From Hypomesus transpacificus (taxonomy: Eukaryota; Chordata; Actinopteri; Osmeriformes; Osmeridae): 64,000 nt of DNA. The stretch is from NCBI RefSeq assembly GCF_021917145.1, contig NC_061081.1, positions 1,418,634 to 1,482,633 of the forward strand, written 5' to 3'. Of this stretch, positions 26,145 to 39,504 are shown piece after piece (position 1 is the stretch's first letter; the number at the start of each line of letters is the position of its first letter). Made by a program: the position numbers and the translations under genes. The notes beneath the pieces were generated by a model, which was not told the origin of the DNA, did no database searches, and worked only from the letters and a program-made list of their open reading frames with translations.

Positions 26145-26150
26145 AATAAA
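26145..26150 (+). terminator. gatb polyadenylation signal (second)
   Basis: AATAAA followed by a GT-rich stretch (GGTTGTTCTGTG) within about 25 bases, which suits cleavage-factor binding. It gives a 3' UTR of about 130 bases. Confidence 0.6.
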
Positions 26151-26169
26151 GGCAAGGTTGTTCTGTGAA

Positions 26170-29114
26170 GATACTGTAGAAGGCTTCATGGCCTCCATTT
26201 TCTGGGTCGGGGATCGTTCTGTCAAGCCTTCACCCGAACCGTCTTCTTGTGGCCTCTTCAAGACGCATGGTTTGGGTTGTTATTTCCATGTTTAAAAAAA
26301 GATAACCTTTCCAAACCTTGATAAACTTATTAGATTTACATCCCAAATAACACATACGATGTATGTGTATCTATTAAGACTCCTGTGGCTTGAGAGCAAG
26401 TGATGAGCCCCCTCTAGTGGTTAAAAAGTGTCACCATACTAGGACATGCAACAGCTGAAGTAGATACTATATTTCACCAGCACATCCAGCACATTATCTC
26501 CTAGATGTTATACCATATGCCACAATGTTCTGGTCATCATATATATTACTAAGGGCAAGTACATCAATTCTTCCTGGTTTTTAGTAATTATGTATTGATA
26601 GAAGCTAATTGACAAAATTCATTCTAAACAGAGTTACTTAAAAGCAAGCTTGATCTATTAAGATGTTCTGCAACTTAATTCACAATATGGTAGTAGCCTG
26701 AACTGTCCCTTTTTGGCAATTGCAAGTAAATCTATTTCTCATAGTCACCTAGAACAGCTGTAGCCTGTTTATTTTTGGTAGCGTTATTTTACGTTAGTCC
26801 TCTAGGTCCTGCAGAGGTATATATTCAGGGGCAGCCGTAGTGGCCGTATGGAAGACCTATATTTGAACAAAGGCTTTGACAGGATAAAAGGATAAAAAGA
26901 AACTGGTTTCTGTAATTAGGACAAAGCAGTGCAGAACACAATCTAGTCATGACTAGAACTATGTGACGTCATCCTGTATCTAGACTGATACAGGCCCACT
27001 TGACCGCTCCTGAGGGGGGGAAGAACATGACATATGTACAGTAAATACATCAGATTGGGAACTTTTAACATATTTTTTGCTCATCTTGTTTTTCAATAGC
27101 AAAAAGACACAACTGAGAGCCATTTCTTTTAATGAATGAACACACATTCAAAGAGTCCTGCCTTGTTCTTCTGACACAAGAAAACAGTAGAAACATGACA
27201 CTAACCTGACAGGATTCCATTCATGGAAAATATCTAGGATACTTTTATAAAGAAAATCAAAACAAGCCAGCTGATGTCTTGTAGCCTTTAAGCACTTTGA
27301 AACAATTCCCTATGGCTTCGTATCATACCATGCTGATGAACATGTCTAATATGAACTAAAAGTGTGATTTGATTACAATTAATTTACAGTTTTTTTCACT
27401 CAGACAAGCGCGACAAGTGCAAACAATGGGAACGTCATCTGATTAATAGGTCAGGTCACCAGTTTTACATGTCTGTCCTGGACAGATTCTTTAGATTGTA
27501 ACAAAAGCACTCTCAGGTAAAAATGTTGTTTAATGTAACATGTAAAAATGTAAGACCATGAATATCCAGGCAATTTATCTGATGCCTTTTGGACCAGTTG
27601 ACAAACCATTGTGCTCAATCACCAATGTGCCAGAAGTGATCCATCCATCCAATTCATGTACATGGCTGCATAAACATGAGATAAACTGATTTTCCCTAAA
27701 AGACAAATAACAGCAAAGGGAAAATCTTCATAGTAAAACAAAAACAATATATGGCAATAAACAGTCTCTATAAAAATACACCATACATCTTAAATACCCT
27801 TCCCCATCTAAAAAACCCCCACAAAAAATAAAATCGAACTCCAAAATATCAATATTGATTTGCATAGAATGTTGTTTTTACATTTTCCTTCCAAAAATGG
27901 ATATACGCAAACAGTCCTAGAGCAAGGCTTAGCGTGTATTCCTCTGTGTACCACGTCTGATATGTAAAGGCCCCCTTCAGAGAAGAACTCATGTGCTTTC
28001 AATTAGTTACACCTAATGCACCCTGGGAGATGGGAGTTTTTTAAGAGTCGACTGCAGACACAGGCTACCGTTCACAGGTATACCATCAAACAGTAAAACC
28101 TACCACCAAAAAGATTTCCTATGTATTTGAACAATGGAGATTGCTGATTTAGTGCACTAGTTTATTAATTTAAGTATGCTGAAACAAATTAAATTCATTC
28201 TGATAAGGAAAACTACTGATGACACATCACTAAGAACTGCCCCTGAAGGTAAATTCAAGCTCTGACATACATTTATGATTGTTTAACCTGACATGAGGTT
28301 TTGTGCAAGTTATCTTTCTGAAAATGTTGGGGAGATAGCTATATAGAAATCCTGTAGTGTTCTGTATGTAAGGCCACATTTTTACATTTGACTCGTTTTG
28401 CAGATCCTTTTCACCATAAGAGCAGAGTTTTAATCCTGGAATTTCCATTGTACTTTCTATATGCACTATTTCTATGCTGCTTTGGATGAAAGATGCTAAA
28501 TGAATTAATGTTTGGGTCTTGATCGCAGCCACAGACTTTGAGCTATGGCCATTATCCTAGTGCTGGTGGCTTGATGGAATCAAAACGAGCAGTTTGTGTA
28601 TGAAATCCAACACCTGCCCACACAATTACTTATACCCACAGAGACGAATTATAGCTTGTTTGTGCATTGCTTAAACTTACTTCTTTACTTCTCATTGTCC
28701 CAAGTCTTCATACGTCCTTTAGCTGATGAGCCCAAAGCTTCCATCTCAGTGTCATTGGCCGGTGCAGGGTTTCCCAAGTGCACTTTGTAAGTAGGTCATC
28801 GTCCTCCACTCACAAATCACATGACTCATTCAGTACTTGCTACAGTGTTTACGCATACAACCCTCCTTGTGCCAAAAAGATACAATCATCTTTCAAAGTA
28901 GATTTTCTTTTAAATAAAAAAAGTCCATTATATAAACTGTATTCATACAGTATTTATCCATATATATTAAGAAAACCTCTAGGGAGAGTGAGAAAATAAT
29001 TACCAAAGATATATCATCTTCACCAACTAATGCTGGAAAGACTTTTGTTGTTGTTGTGGGAAAACACTTTCAAACAGAACCAACCAGGGCAATACCCCGC
29101 TCAGTGAGAGAGCA
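26170..29114. other. Convergent gatb / fhip1a 3' interval
   Basis: This AT-rich interval between the tail-to-tail genes has no supported ORF. It probably includes the fhip1a 3' UTR on the minus strand. The only clear AATAAA on that strand downstream of the stop is at 28166-28161, which would make a UTR of about 950 bases. I see nothing else structured here. Confidence 0.5.
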
Positions 29115-32100
29115 TCACTCCTCCATGGGCATGTACGACAAGATGGAGTGCTCTTGTGCGATAGCAGCCAGCTCTTTGAGGAACTCTGTGAAAAGGACAG
29201 TGGCGAAGACTTCGGTTCTGGCCAGAGAGATGGTCTTGGGTTGTGGCGGCGGCGAGCTCTTCAGTGTGCTTCCTCCTTCCCCATTGGTGGAGAGTCCTCT
29301 GTGGTCTCCGCTGGAAGTGTCTGGGACTGCAACGTTAGGACAGACGTTATAAGGGTTAGTTGACTTAACATTTAGATTTAATTTTATTATTTTAGCAGTG
29401 CACACTACAGCACACACTACAGCACATTACAATGTCCTACACTTCTGATTCTATTGAAATAATCAAAACGTTTGGTTTTAGTGCCACACTTTCTTTACCA
29501 ACTTCCCTTTATAGTTTGCATCCAGGACCTGACTTAAAATACTTGAACATTGACTCCAAAACACAGGTTTCCCTGAAAGCCCACGGTCAAATCTCACGCC
29601 ACCTAAATATCCTGAAAACGTTCTCTCTCCATTTCATCCTCCATTCATACGTGTGATGTAAGAAGAGGAACTTGTGTGTGACCTGGAGCCCTGAGGGTGG
29701 TCTCCCTGTTGAGGAGGTAGTGTTGTGCTGCTGTTATCAGGTCTGGGGAGTCCTTCCTGGTCGCCACCTGCTGCTCGATCTGGTTTTTCAGAGAGGCCAG
29801 TACCTAGAGTAAAAGGCATGCAAAAAAAAGGCTGTTTACTTATTCAACTGTCAATCTAGCACTCAGTCGCGCTGGTGGAAATGTACATGGCTTTTATCGA
29901 CGCTGATGGTACGCACACAGAACTCAAGAGAAGCAACACAACAGAAACCAGACAGTTCATAAAAATCAGGCTGGGCATTAAAGAACATGGAAGGCAGTGA
30001 TGAGGAGGACCATGTTCATTTCCTTTACAAAACAAGCTCACCTCTTTTAGTCTGCTGACCCTGTTCTGAAATACACCCACTCACTTTAAGACTGATCCAA
30101 ATGTTCCGACCAATGTGGGGTTTCCATCAAAAGACCCAGCACCAATTATTTGATCTATTTGTTTATATTTCTGCTGTTTAATAATACATTAACGCTACAC
30201 AAATTACAAGCAGATGGTTGCTGTAATATTGCAGTAGAGATTAATTTATTAGGTACAAAATGTTGTCTGGTTGCCATGTTCGAATTGTAGTTTTCAGCGC
30301 ACATCCCCCACCCATCTTTTCTAAGACATTCCAGGAATCTTGGTTGCCATGTTCATTTCAAAGTTCTCAGTAACCCCCCCCCACACACACACCCTCACAA
30401 CCTGCTCCCTTCACTTCAAACAGGTTCCAGAGATGTCAATCTCACAGTACCTGGTATAGGGAGCGGACGCTGGGCTGGAACACCATGTTGGTGTTGAGGA
30501 GGAAGGAGCGGAGCAGGGGCTGGGGGTAGGCTGCTAGCTGGGCCAGGATGCCAGTCAGCAGTAGGTTGACGTGGAGAGAGTTATCCAGCATGTTCTCCAG
30601 ACGGGAGAGAAGGACACTGACAAATGGACCTGAGGAGAGAAGGGGGGGTAGAGAGACAAAGAGAGACACACACAGAGAGAGAGACAGATAAAGAGATTAA
30701 GAGAGAGGAAAAGACAGGCAGTTGGCAACAAATGGAGACAAGAAGACAAATAATATGCAAAATTTGTCATTATTATTGCAAGCTTATTCTTGTTATTTCA
30801 GAAATGCTGTTGCATTCTCACAGTATCTTCCATTGCCACCCCTGTCTTACCTGTGAAAGGCACTGAATGACTCCTGCTCCCACTTCTCTGCTTAGTCCCA
30901 AAAGGTGAGCTGATCTTCTCTGACTCTGGGGTGTCTGCAGAAAAGGCGCTGAAGTCGACCTCTTCTTCCTCCATGGCGGTGACGGCGTTCTGGAACTCTG
31001 CGTCTGTTTTCACTGGGCTTTCCTTGACCACCTCGCCATCCAGCGTACGAATCAGCTCCTCGTACTGAGACACGAGGTCGTCACACACCTCGGCGTGGCC
31101 CGCGCTCTGGAGGTAGGTGTTCTGCTCCGACTGAAGTTTGACCGTGGCTTCTGGGTCAATCCCGTCGTCTCCTGTGCTCAACCTTAGCGACAGGCTGATT
31201 CCGTTCTTCAGTGTTGCCTCTTTTTGCTGGAGGTTGGACTGTAAGGCACTGTGCTGCTCAGGGTCCCCATCTAGGCAAGCTTCTGTGTCCTCCGTCTCTA
31301 CAGTTGGCAGGCCACCGTCCACAACGTCCTTCATGTCCTTTTTCGCTATGAGGTCGTAGACCATGACGTCGTTCTGGAAGTCCGACTCCTCGATGTAGGA
31401 GCCTTTCACTAGCATGATGGCGGTCCGCCTCATCTCCTGGATGTGTTTGGGCGGCTCACCGGTGGGCGGTTGAGGAGGTCTAAACTCAGCCGGATCGGGG
31501 GAGACCACTGGGCAGGCGTCGTAGCTGTCGTCCCACTCCAGCTCCAGCTGGTTGGAGGAGGGTGGCTCGGTGCTGGGGCTCGGGCTGGGACGAGGGGGCC
31601 GTGCCTGCTGAGGCAGCCTCTTGGGCACGTGCTGAGGCTGGCGACCCCTGACCCCCGCCTCCTCCAGGGTGCTGGGCTGGTACTCTTCCGGAGGTGGTTC
31701 CTCGCCGTCGTAAGGGGCCGACCACACCCGGCAGGCCTGCATGCAGCTGCTGATGCCCAGACGGGCATCGTAGAGATAGTGCAGGTAGCTGACATCCAGG
31801 TAAATCTCAGAGCCGATGACGCACGTGTAGCCGGAGGAGTCTTCCTCTGGGAAGTGTTCTTCGGTCTCTGTCAGACACGCAGAGAACATCGTTAGCATGA
31901 CGAATATAGAGAAAGTGCTTCATTGCTGAAATCACACAGAGCATAACTAAGGGCTTTGGTAATACAGATTTAGCTATCCCTCTCATTTTGCAACATTAAA
32001 CTGCACTTTTGACAAGATTATGTCCAATTCTTTCAGAAATGTAAATACTATATCTTAGCAAATTGAAATACTGTGTACAATGTGGTTGTTGGATATCCCA

Positions 32101-35100
32101 TAACAGTTCCAGCCTGTCCCAGAATACAGTTCCAAAAGCTGCAAATCCCATTTCACCAATGAATAAAAAGTGTGCGAGACTAAAGGCTGTATATATCTGA
32201 TTTAAATAGAAAGAACAGGGAAAGGAGATTACCGTGAACAAATATGATCCTAATTTGTTTGGGCTATTCTGACCAATCTGCAGCACATGGAGTTGTGAAA
32301 CAAATGTATCCAGGTCACCCAACCCAGGCCACTTTCACCCAAACCCAGGCCACTTTCACCCAAACCAGGCCACTTTCACCCAAACCAGGCCACTTTCACC
32401 CAAACCAGGCCACTTTCACCCAAACCAGGCCATTCAAGCCTACACTCTCATCAAGTGACAGCAAAACACACCAAAGTCCAATGACATACCCCGATGACAC
32501 CCAACCCCCTTACGTTCGGTGTGGAGGCTGAGACAGTCTGAGCCTTTAGTCCACAGGATGGAGTCCAGCTGGCGGATGGGCGGAGGGCTGTGCTCTGGGG
32601 AGCAGCAGGAGGGGGTGAGCGCTAGGATCTTAGCAGCAGACGCAGAGTAGAAGTCCCTCTCCTTCACCACCCTTCTCTGGCTCAGCATCATGTAGTTACA
32701 GGGGATCAGATACCTGGATGAGGACAGACGGTGTAAGGGGTTGATCCTGTTAAGATTCCCCATTGGAATCTGCTGGCTCTGGGGGAGGGAGGAGAGGGCA
32801 TGGAGGGGCAGGGGTGGGACCATAGATATATATCTATGGGTGGGACTGTGTGTGTGTGTGTGACATGAAGGCAGAATTTGTTGCGTGGCAAAGCACGCTT
32901 TCCTCACTAGCTTTTTAAAGACAACGAGGCTGGGAAACTCAGCGTCGGTGCCAGTTGGACAGCGCTCACCTCAGGATGAGCTGCAGCATCACATCCTCAC
33001 AGTACAGGCCAATCAGCGTTCGGAACAGAGCTAGAGACACCGTGCCTAGCTGTAAAACAACAGACACAACACATAACATACATGTATGCCTTGGAGAACA
33101 TCTTTGAAAACCCATCTCCTATAATCCATGCTCATTTGCACTGGGTTTAAAATAATAACATTTCACCGGATCTTGAATACGTTTTCAAAACACGTGTGGC
33201 TGCAGGTGTGTATCGGTCTGTGTCTGAGCCGGGGGGCCGCACACACCTGGAAGGGGGTGTTGATGCGGCTGACGAGTGTGTCCAGGATGTGGACGTTCTC
33301 GTAGCGGTGGAGGAGGATGAAGGAGAGGAAGGTCTGCAGGAGGGCAGGCTCCGACACGCTCCGCAGGAACAGGTCCAGATACGCTGTGGTGGTCATCACC
33401 TCCTCCAGGGTGAGCTGGCACGACAAACCCACCTCAACAGATGAGCCATGGTGTGTGTGTGTGCGCGTCTGATTGTGTGTGTGTGTGAGCGGTTACAGGA
33501 ATCAGGCTATTAATGAGAAGGTTGCTGGTTCGATTCCCACCCGTGAAAAATGACATTGTGTCCTTAGGCTTTACCTTACTTGCCTCAGGGGGGAATGTCC
33601 CGGTACTCACTGTAAGTTGCTCTGGATAAGAGCATTTGCTAAATGACTAAATGTAAATGTGTGTGACACATGGACACTTACTAACCTTATGAAGGGCTGG
33701 GGCCAGGACAGGCACCAGGAAGCCGTTGTATATGTAGCTGACCAGCTGGTCCCGGATGCTAGGATGGGACACCTGGAAACAGCCCAGAACAGCATGAAAC
33801 TGTGTGACAGTACACTCTGTGGCAATGCCAATACGTGATCTCGGGAAGTGGGAAGACTGGTGATTCCATACCAAATGTTCCAGTGTGTGGGTTAAATCTT
33901 GAAGACATGCAGCATTCGTTTTTTTTCTAATGTGAACTGGAAATTCTTTGCATAATAATGAGATCTTCAGCTAATATCGGCTTCCAGCACTGGGAATGGG
34001 ATTGTCATCTTGAGCTTGAGAGTTTGAGAGCAGAGATGCATGTATATTGTGTGTGTGTGGTTGTCTTTGAAGGGGTGTGTGCAGCACGTGTGTGTCTTCT
34101 TACCTGGATGACGGCATTGCAGAACTCCAGAGAGTTCAGGAACTGGACGAGGGCAGGCATCTGCTGCCAGTCTTCTCTGTGGAGGCAGTGCCAGTCGTCA
34201 GCGGTTACTTCCAACTTGGTGGGCAGGGACGAGTACAGGCCACTCAGCCCCGTGGCCAGCACCTACCAGAGGGGGTCCGGAGAAGCACCCATCAATGACA
34301 CAGTGAAAGTTGTCGTATTTCCTAGCTGTTTGTCCACGAGGGAGGGACCCCTTTCTGAATGTGAGCTCTGAATAGTGTTCTTTGTGCTCGCTGGTAGATG
34401 GGTACAGTAAGACACTGTCTCCTCCCTGGCTCAAGGCCATGAAGGGGAACAGGTGAGCCTCTCACACAGGTGTACTGCTATCCTCCCCATTTACCTCTAA
34501 GGCTGTTACATAAATCATCTAATCGGCTTTTAGTCCCTAAAACAAGGACTATGCTTGATAACGACATTAGGTGAGATAACATGATGTATCCTTTGATGCC
34601 TTTGTCACTTTGGAAGGGTGGAATGTTTTGGTGTTTAACAGTGTGGCTATTATAGAGAATCAAAAACCCAAGGAACTAGACTTGTGTTAATTACTATTTG
34701 GGCATCCTGTCAAATAGAGGGACTAGAAGAGAGAAACACCCTTCAATTGAGGTGCACAGACGGACCAAAGAACAGAGGTACATGATTGACCAGAGACAAA
34801 GAATGAGAGACAGACAGCCTCGTATCACAATCCACCCGCCGCGACTGACCGGACAGAAGTAGGTGTTCTCCGCGATGTGCTGCGCCACGCGGCGGTTCTC
34901 GGCCGACAGCGACATGATGAGGAGCAGGGCGTCCCGCGCCTGCTGCCCCACCGTGCCCTCGCGGTGGATGAAGGGGATGAGGAGGGAGAAGATGAGGAAG
35001 TTGGCGGCGCCCTGGTCCTCGCTGGTGTGGAAGAAGAGCTCCAGCACAGACGGGTCCTTGGCCAGCACGCAGCACAGCTGGTTCAGCAGCAGCACCAGCT

Positions 35101-37087
35101 CCTCCTCCACCGCCGGCGCCGCCGTGCCCGAGCACGACGACAGCAGCATCATGAGCGGGCGCAGCACGGGCTTGTGGTGGAGCAGCGGCTGCTGGGCCTC
35201 GCCCACCAGCATCTCGTACATCTTCAGCTGCTCCAGTTTCATGTCGTCGGTGAACTCCCGCCGCAGGCTCCACACGAAGAGGCGCTCCATCACGTTCTCC
35301 ATCACCACAAACTCCAGGATGGGGCCCATGGCGCCCGCTTGCCCGCTGGCTTCCTCCACCAGCAGGAACAGCATGTGCTCCACGTAGTTCTGCACGGCGC
35401 TCGCCTCGTCGCCCGGGATGGTCCCGAAGCGCAGGCCGCCGCTGAGGCTCATGACCCCGAGGGCGGGGATGCTGGAGCTGCGGAGAGGGTCATGCTTCTC
35501 CAGGATCTTCACCACCTACAGGAACACAACACGTTTCGCTTGCATTCTACTCCTTTTAAAATGTACTTTAAGATACATATTTTTTTGCATTTCTGATATG
35601 ACAGGATGTAGAGAGACAGGAAAGGTAGGGGAGAGAGAGGGGATGACTTGTAGTCAATGGCCCAGGCTGGAATCGAACCCAAGCTGCTGCAGTGAGGACT
35701 TTTTGTTTTACCAGGTGAGCCACCATGACAATCCTTAAATGTACAGTTTTGTTATGCAATAGTTCAGGACAGTAAGGCAATTTTGTGGCGCATTCAGTAT
35801 TCACCTCACACGCTCTACTTCCTTGTATGAGAACAAGTAGCTTTTTATCTTCATCTAGATTGTTACTGGAACGAGATTAGCTATGAAAAAATTAATATCC
35901 TCTAATACAAACTAATACAAGCTAACAACGTTACCACAGCAAATCCACATGTTTCAGACATTTAGCAAATTAAGCACCCTATAAAACTCTGATGTTCGGG
36001 CTTAATGGAAAACAACATGAAATTGCCTTCCAAGCCCAAAAATGTTTTGTTGTCCTTTGAGAGACCTCATACCAAAGCCATTAGGTCCCATCCCAGAATT
36101 ACTGTTCTTATCAAATCTGAATGAAACAGTTTCTCTTAGAACAAAAGAATCAACCAAAACTAACCTGAAACCTTCAGGGAGGGGTGGTGGTGGTGGTGGG
36201 GGGGGGGGGGGGGTGTTTACATAGCCTGTGTTCACAGTGTGTGTGAACCTTACAGTTAACCTTCACGGTTGAAGCTTTGGAGCAGAAACCTTCCCTCAAG
36301 TCACAACAATAGGTCGTCCCTGACCGAGCCCTGCTACCATAGCGATGGGGGTCATCCCAGGAGATGCAATCATGGCTGACAGAAACAGAGCACCCAAGTG
36401 AACAATCCCGGCACAATGACTCGACACCCGCACGGAGAGGGCATGAAAGATGGGACGGGGGAGGGGTGATGGCCCACTCATAAGGACGTTACTAAAGTAT
36501 GTGTGCGTCCACTGCTGTGTGTCGATGGTGACAAATGGGATCAAGGATCAGGTTGGCTGATAGGAGAGAAAAGTAACAGATGGTCCACTTGTCCACTATG
36601 AGCACATTGGACAGGCGCTTTTACAGAGAGAGATTCATCTCTCCAACGCCAAAAGGAAAGGATCAAAGTAATATCTGCTGGCATCCATGTACCATCAGTA
36701 GGACCATTGTGAAGTCGAACAATATGTAGCCCCTGAATACCTACATGGCACGTCACTGCAGCGAATCCACAACAAAAGGACTGTGACTTCACTGAGGTCT
36801 GGTGAAAGGGAGATAAGACTAAAGGCCTCGCCTGCCAATAGAACAGCGCTCACCTATGGGCTAAATCATTGGGCTTTGCTCACCTGGCCTGCTTGGCAGG
36901 TTGCAGCTTGCTACACATCAAGGTTGAGAACACGCTGGTTGAGCAACAAATGAAACACGGAACTTTAATGCAGTTTGGTGTTTGGTTTTACCTGTGCCCA
37001 GTGGTTCTTGAAAACAATCATGCAGGTCTCAGGGTCCACTCCTTTCAGGACTAGAGACTGTCCCGCCCGGCTGCCGTTGACAACCAT
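29115..37087 (-). CDS. fhip1a: FHF complex subunit HOOK-interacting protein 1A (FAM160A1)
   Basis: FHIP proteins join FTS and Hook proteins in the FHF complex, which links early-endosomal cargo to dynein. Eleven coding exons in transcript order: 37087-36992, 35515-34850, 34262-34104, 33772-33686, 33414-33247, 33049-32970, 32713-32514, 31867-30851, 30629-30451, 29803-29683, 29326-29115. Junctions are GT-AG and phases close, giving 994 aa (human about 1040). The start gives MVVNGSRAGQSLVLKG and then the conserved DPETCMIVFKNHWAQ. Exons 2-7 (residues about 33-486) form the helical FHIP N-terminal domain, including VVKILEKHDPLRSSSIP. Exon 8 (about 486-825) is mostly Pro-rich and acidic, probably disordered. 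The last three exons form the conserved C-terminal domain, ending SILSYMPMEE. The 5' UTR probably has further exons upstream, which I could not place. Identity is judged from remembered family sequence; FHIP1A is favoured over 1B partly because of adjacency to gatb. Confidence 0.95.
32312..32433. repeat. 20-bp minisatellite in fhip1a intron 7
   Basis: About five tandem copies of a unit reading CCAGGCCACTTTCACCCAAA, with one 21-base variant at the left end. The array lies about 80 bases beyond the exon 7 donor on the minus strand. Confidence 0.92.
33484..33660 (+). repeat. tRNA-derived SINE copy 3, in fhip1a intron 4
   Basis: This is in plus orientation, antisense to fhip1a. The A-box-like TGAGCGGTTACAGGAATC and B-box-like GGTTCGATTCCC are followed by the body and the tail GGATAAGAGCATTTGCTAAA. 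It ends about 25 bases short of fhip1a exon 4 (33686). Confidence 0.8.
35600..35735 (-). repeat. tRNA-related repeat fragment in fhip1a intron 1
   Basis: The minus strand reads GGTGGCTCACCTGGTAAAAC, then a B-box-like GGGTTCGATTCCAGCC about 50 bases later, then a C/T-rich body. This resembles a second tRNA-derived SINE-like family of fishes, different from the family at 2829. Confidence 0.5.
36198..36213. repeat. Poly-G run (16 nt) after a GGT repeat
   Basis: GGTGGTGGTGGT leads into 16 consecutive G residues within fhip1a intron 1. It gives poly-Pro or poly-Gly shadow ORFs. Confidence 0.9.
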
Positions 37088-37328
37088 GGAGGCCGTTGTT
37101 ATGGTGATGCTTTCATGTGGGCGGATTAAACCATTTTGGCAATGGTGGGGATGGGGATGGGGGACGAGTTATCACTCCTCACTGTCGACTGGGTGAAATT
37201 GCTGCCTCATGGACGTGACAGAACATCGGGGACCTGTAGATTGAAGAAAGAAATGTCACCATACAGTTGCAAACCTTAAGTCATGGTGCAGACAAGACAA
37301 GTAACAGAGCTGACTCTGGTTTGTGCGA

Positions 37329-37330
37329 TG

Positions 37331-37361
<31 letters not shown>

Positions 37362-37402
37362 ACACACACACACACACAGACACACACACACACACACACA
37401 CG
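37329..37402. repeat. CA microsatellite
   Basis: (CA)n with two CAGACA interruptions, about 245 bases upstream (5' side) of the first fhip1a coding exon. A TG tract lies at about 37530-37560. Confidence 0.9.
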
Positions 37403-37531
37403 AGGCCTGAAGCAGACCTCTGTGTCTTCTGTTTTCTCACTCTCACCCTGTTCTCTGCAAGATTACACAGCAGCTGTGACAGGCATGCCAGAGAAGAAAC
37501 AATGACAGACACAAGACGGTGACAACTGGAA

Positions 37532-37562
<31 letters not shown>

Positions 37563-39441
37563 CGACGCGTGCATGTGTGAGTTGGGTGGGGGGGAACTTG
37601 AGGCACAATTCACCATGCTGTTCCTCAGCCCAGGGAGTGCCTGCCAAAATGCAGACAAGGAGGAGTTCTCCTTCTCCTCTATGTTCTAGAATATCTCGCA
37701 AGTCTGTGACACTGCTGACCGAATTCCAACAGGCCCTGGACGTTACTTTTCATGACAGCCTGGTCTTGAGACTCCAGAAGCGAATGGATGACATAACAGT
37801 GTGAGTTACCAGCCTGTGGTGAACTGCAAACAAATTCCATCATGCAGCGGGATTGTTTTGGGATAGTGCCCAGGTATGTCCACTACGCCAATGTTAACAG
37901 GGTGCTTGAGAAATACGTAGTCATTTCTTCTTCTTTTTTTCACCAAGGACTACATTTCTCACATTGTTTGTTTAAACCGTCTACAACACATGACCACAGA
38001 AACTCTAGAGTTCTGTGCAGTGAGCTTACAGCACATAGAAGTACAAATCACAGACACAAAACATATGTTTTGTGACCATATGTTACTATCACCAGAAGTT
38101 GTTTTTTTGTTTATAAAGCACACACAACTTACTGCTATACACCACGTAAAAGAAACACCACAGAAAAGAGAATATTTACATTTGTCTAAAAAAACTCATG
38201 TTTCCATTACTCAGAGGACAGGAATGGAACTGATGATAACCATCAAACGGATGTCAGATGTCAAACTGCATCTGATTGTATCACAAAATAACCTGTAAAC
38301 CTACAGATTACTGTACACCCCTGCCGACCAATATACTTCCAAGTCTTAATCACAAAACTGAAAAAGTTGACAATGCCACCACAAAGCATGTCCATATGTC
38401 CAAATGTTGCTCACTATACACAATATGAAAGAAATGATTTGCAGGCGGTCAACTGTCAACTAGAACTAGCAGCGGCACACTACTTTACCCAGTTCCCCAA
38501 AGCCTGCTCCTTAAACTAACTCAACAAGTCGCAGCATCTCATTTATTTTAACGATCTGTCTTATAAACACTCATGACCCACATACACAACCACACAGCTT
38601 GGCATCGCAGCGAGAAAGACACACTCGAAATCTGACACCACACTCACCGGCTTTTCGTGTAAAACGGTGGAAGACCCGCAAATTTCAGAACGACTTTCAG
38701 AGGAATGCCTGGATAGTGTGCTGAAAATGTGCATCAAACCTCGGATACAAGACAGTAAAAGATCCCACCTTGTTTGCACCATAGTTGCTCCTGCTGGATA
38801 TCTTCAATCCATGTAGCGTTTAGCGGAGACCCACCAAATGGTCTTTCAGCCGTCCCTGTCAGATGGACAATAAGAGAGAGTTACTGCAAGAGGCCGTGTC
38901 AGAGGTCCGCTGTGAGGCGCTCCTGGTGCTGGTGGGGAGTGAGAGGTATGGAAATGAGTTGATATGCGTAAAAGGTTCCTGCTTCCTGCTGGAGCACAAC
39001 ACCAGTGCATTCACCCCCCATAATTAAGCTACACAATGTATTGTGTAGTCTTTGACACAGCTAGAGTGCCCCTTCTAGAAGCATCTCTTGGAATAAAGGT
39101 TAAACCTTGTGTGGATACAGTTTAAAACGAAGCTCTCTCTGTTTCTGGGTGCTTGGAGGAGAGTTTGATTTCGAGTGAGTGTTGTACTCTTTATGTGCAA
39201 CTCTGCATGCCGTCTACTTCTACCGTCTTTACCAAATTACAGTAATTACGTAATTACTCAAATCTGTGCTTCCATGTCTCCATAGCCCCAAAAGCTAAAC
39301 AGACAGGATCAACAGACTTTTTAAACACACACACACACACACAGTCTTTGGGCTGTGAAACTACAAACAGTACAATTCCCTAGGGGATGGATGCCAGCTA
39401 GCTTCTAAGGCAGGAGCAGTGTAAGATAGAAACACACAGAC

Positions 39442-39444
<3 letters not shown>

Positions 39445-39500
<56 letters not shown>
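39445..39500. repeat. GA microsatellite
   Basis: 28 uninterrupted GA units, followed by CTGTGAGAGAG. It produces Ser/Leu-repeat shadow ORFs on the minus strand. Confidence 0.95.

Positions 39501-39504
<4 letters not shown>

Noticed and set aside
32312..32433. Short regularly spaced repeats resembling CRISPR
   Set aside because: Continuous 20-base tandem units without spacers.
34743..35596. 176-aa minus ORF and 239-aa plus ORF in fhip1a exon 2
   Set aside because: Alternative-frame shadows of the GC-rich fhip1a exon 2; compositionally biased (Ala/Gly and His/Gln) and without a domain.
35600..35735. True tRNA gene suggested by B-box-like GGTTCGATTCC
   Set aside because: No cloverleaf can be formed around it; the spacing and body fit a tRNA-derived repeat.
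38561..38782. Protein-coding exon upstream of fhip1a on the minus strand
   Set aside because: A donor-like GTGAGT is present, but the translation matches nothing known and the first coding exon at 37087 already supplies a plausible start; at most it is 5' UTR.
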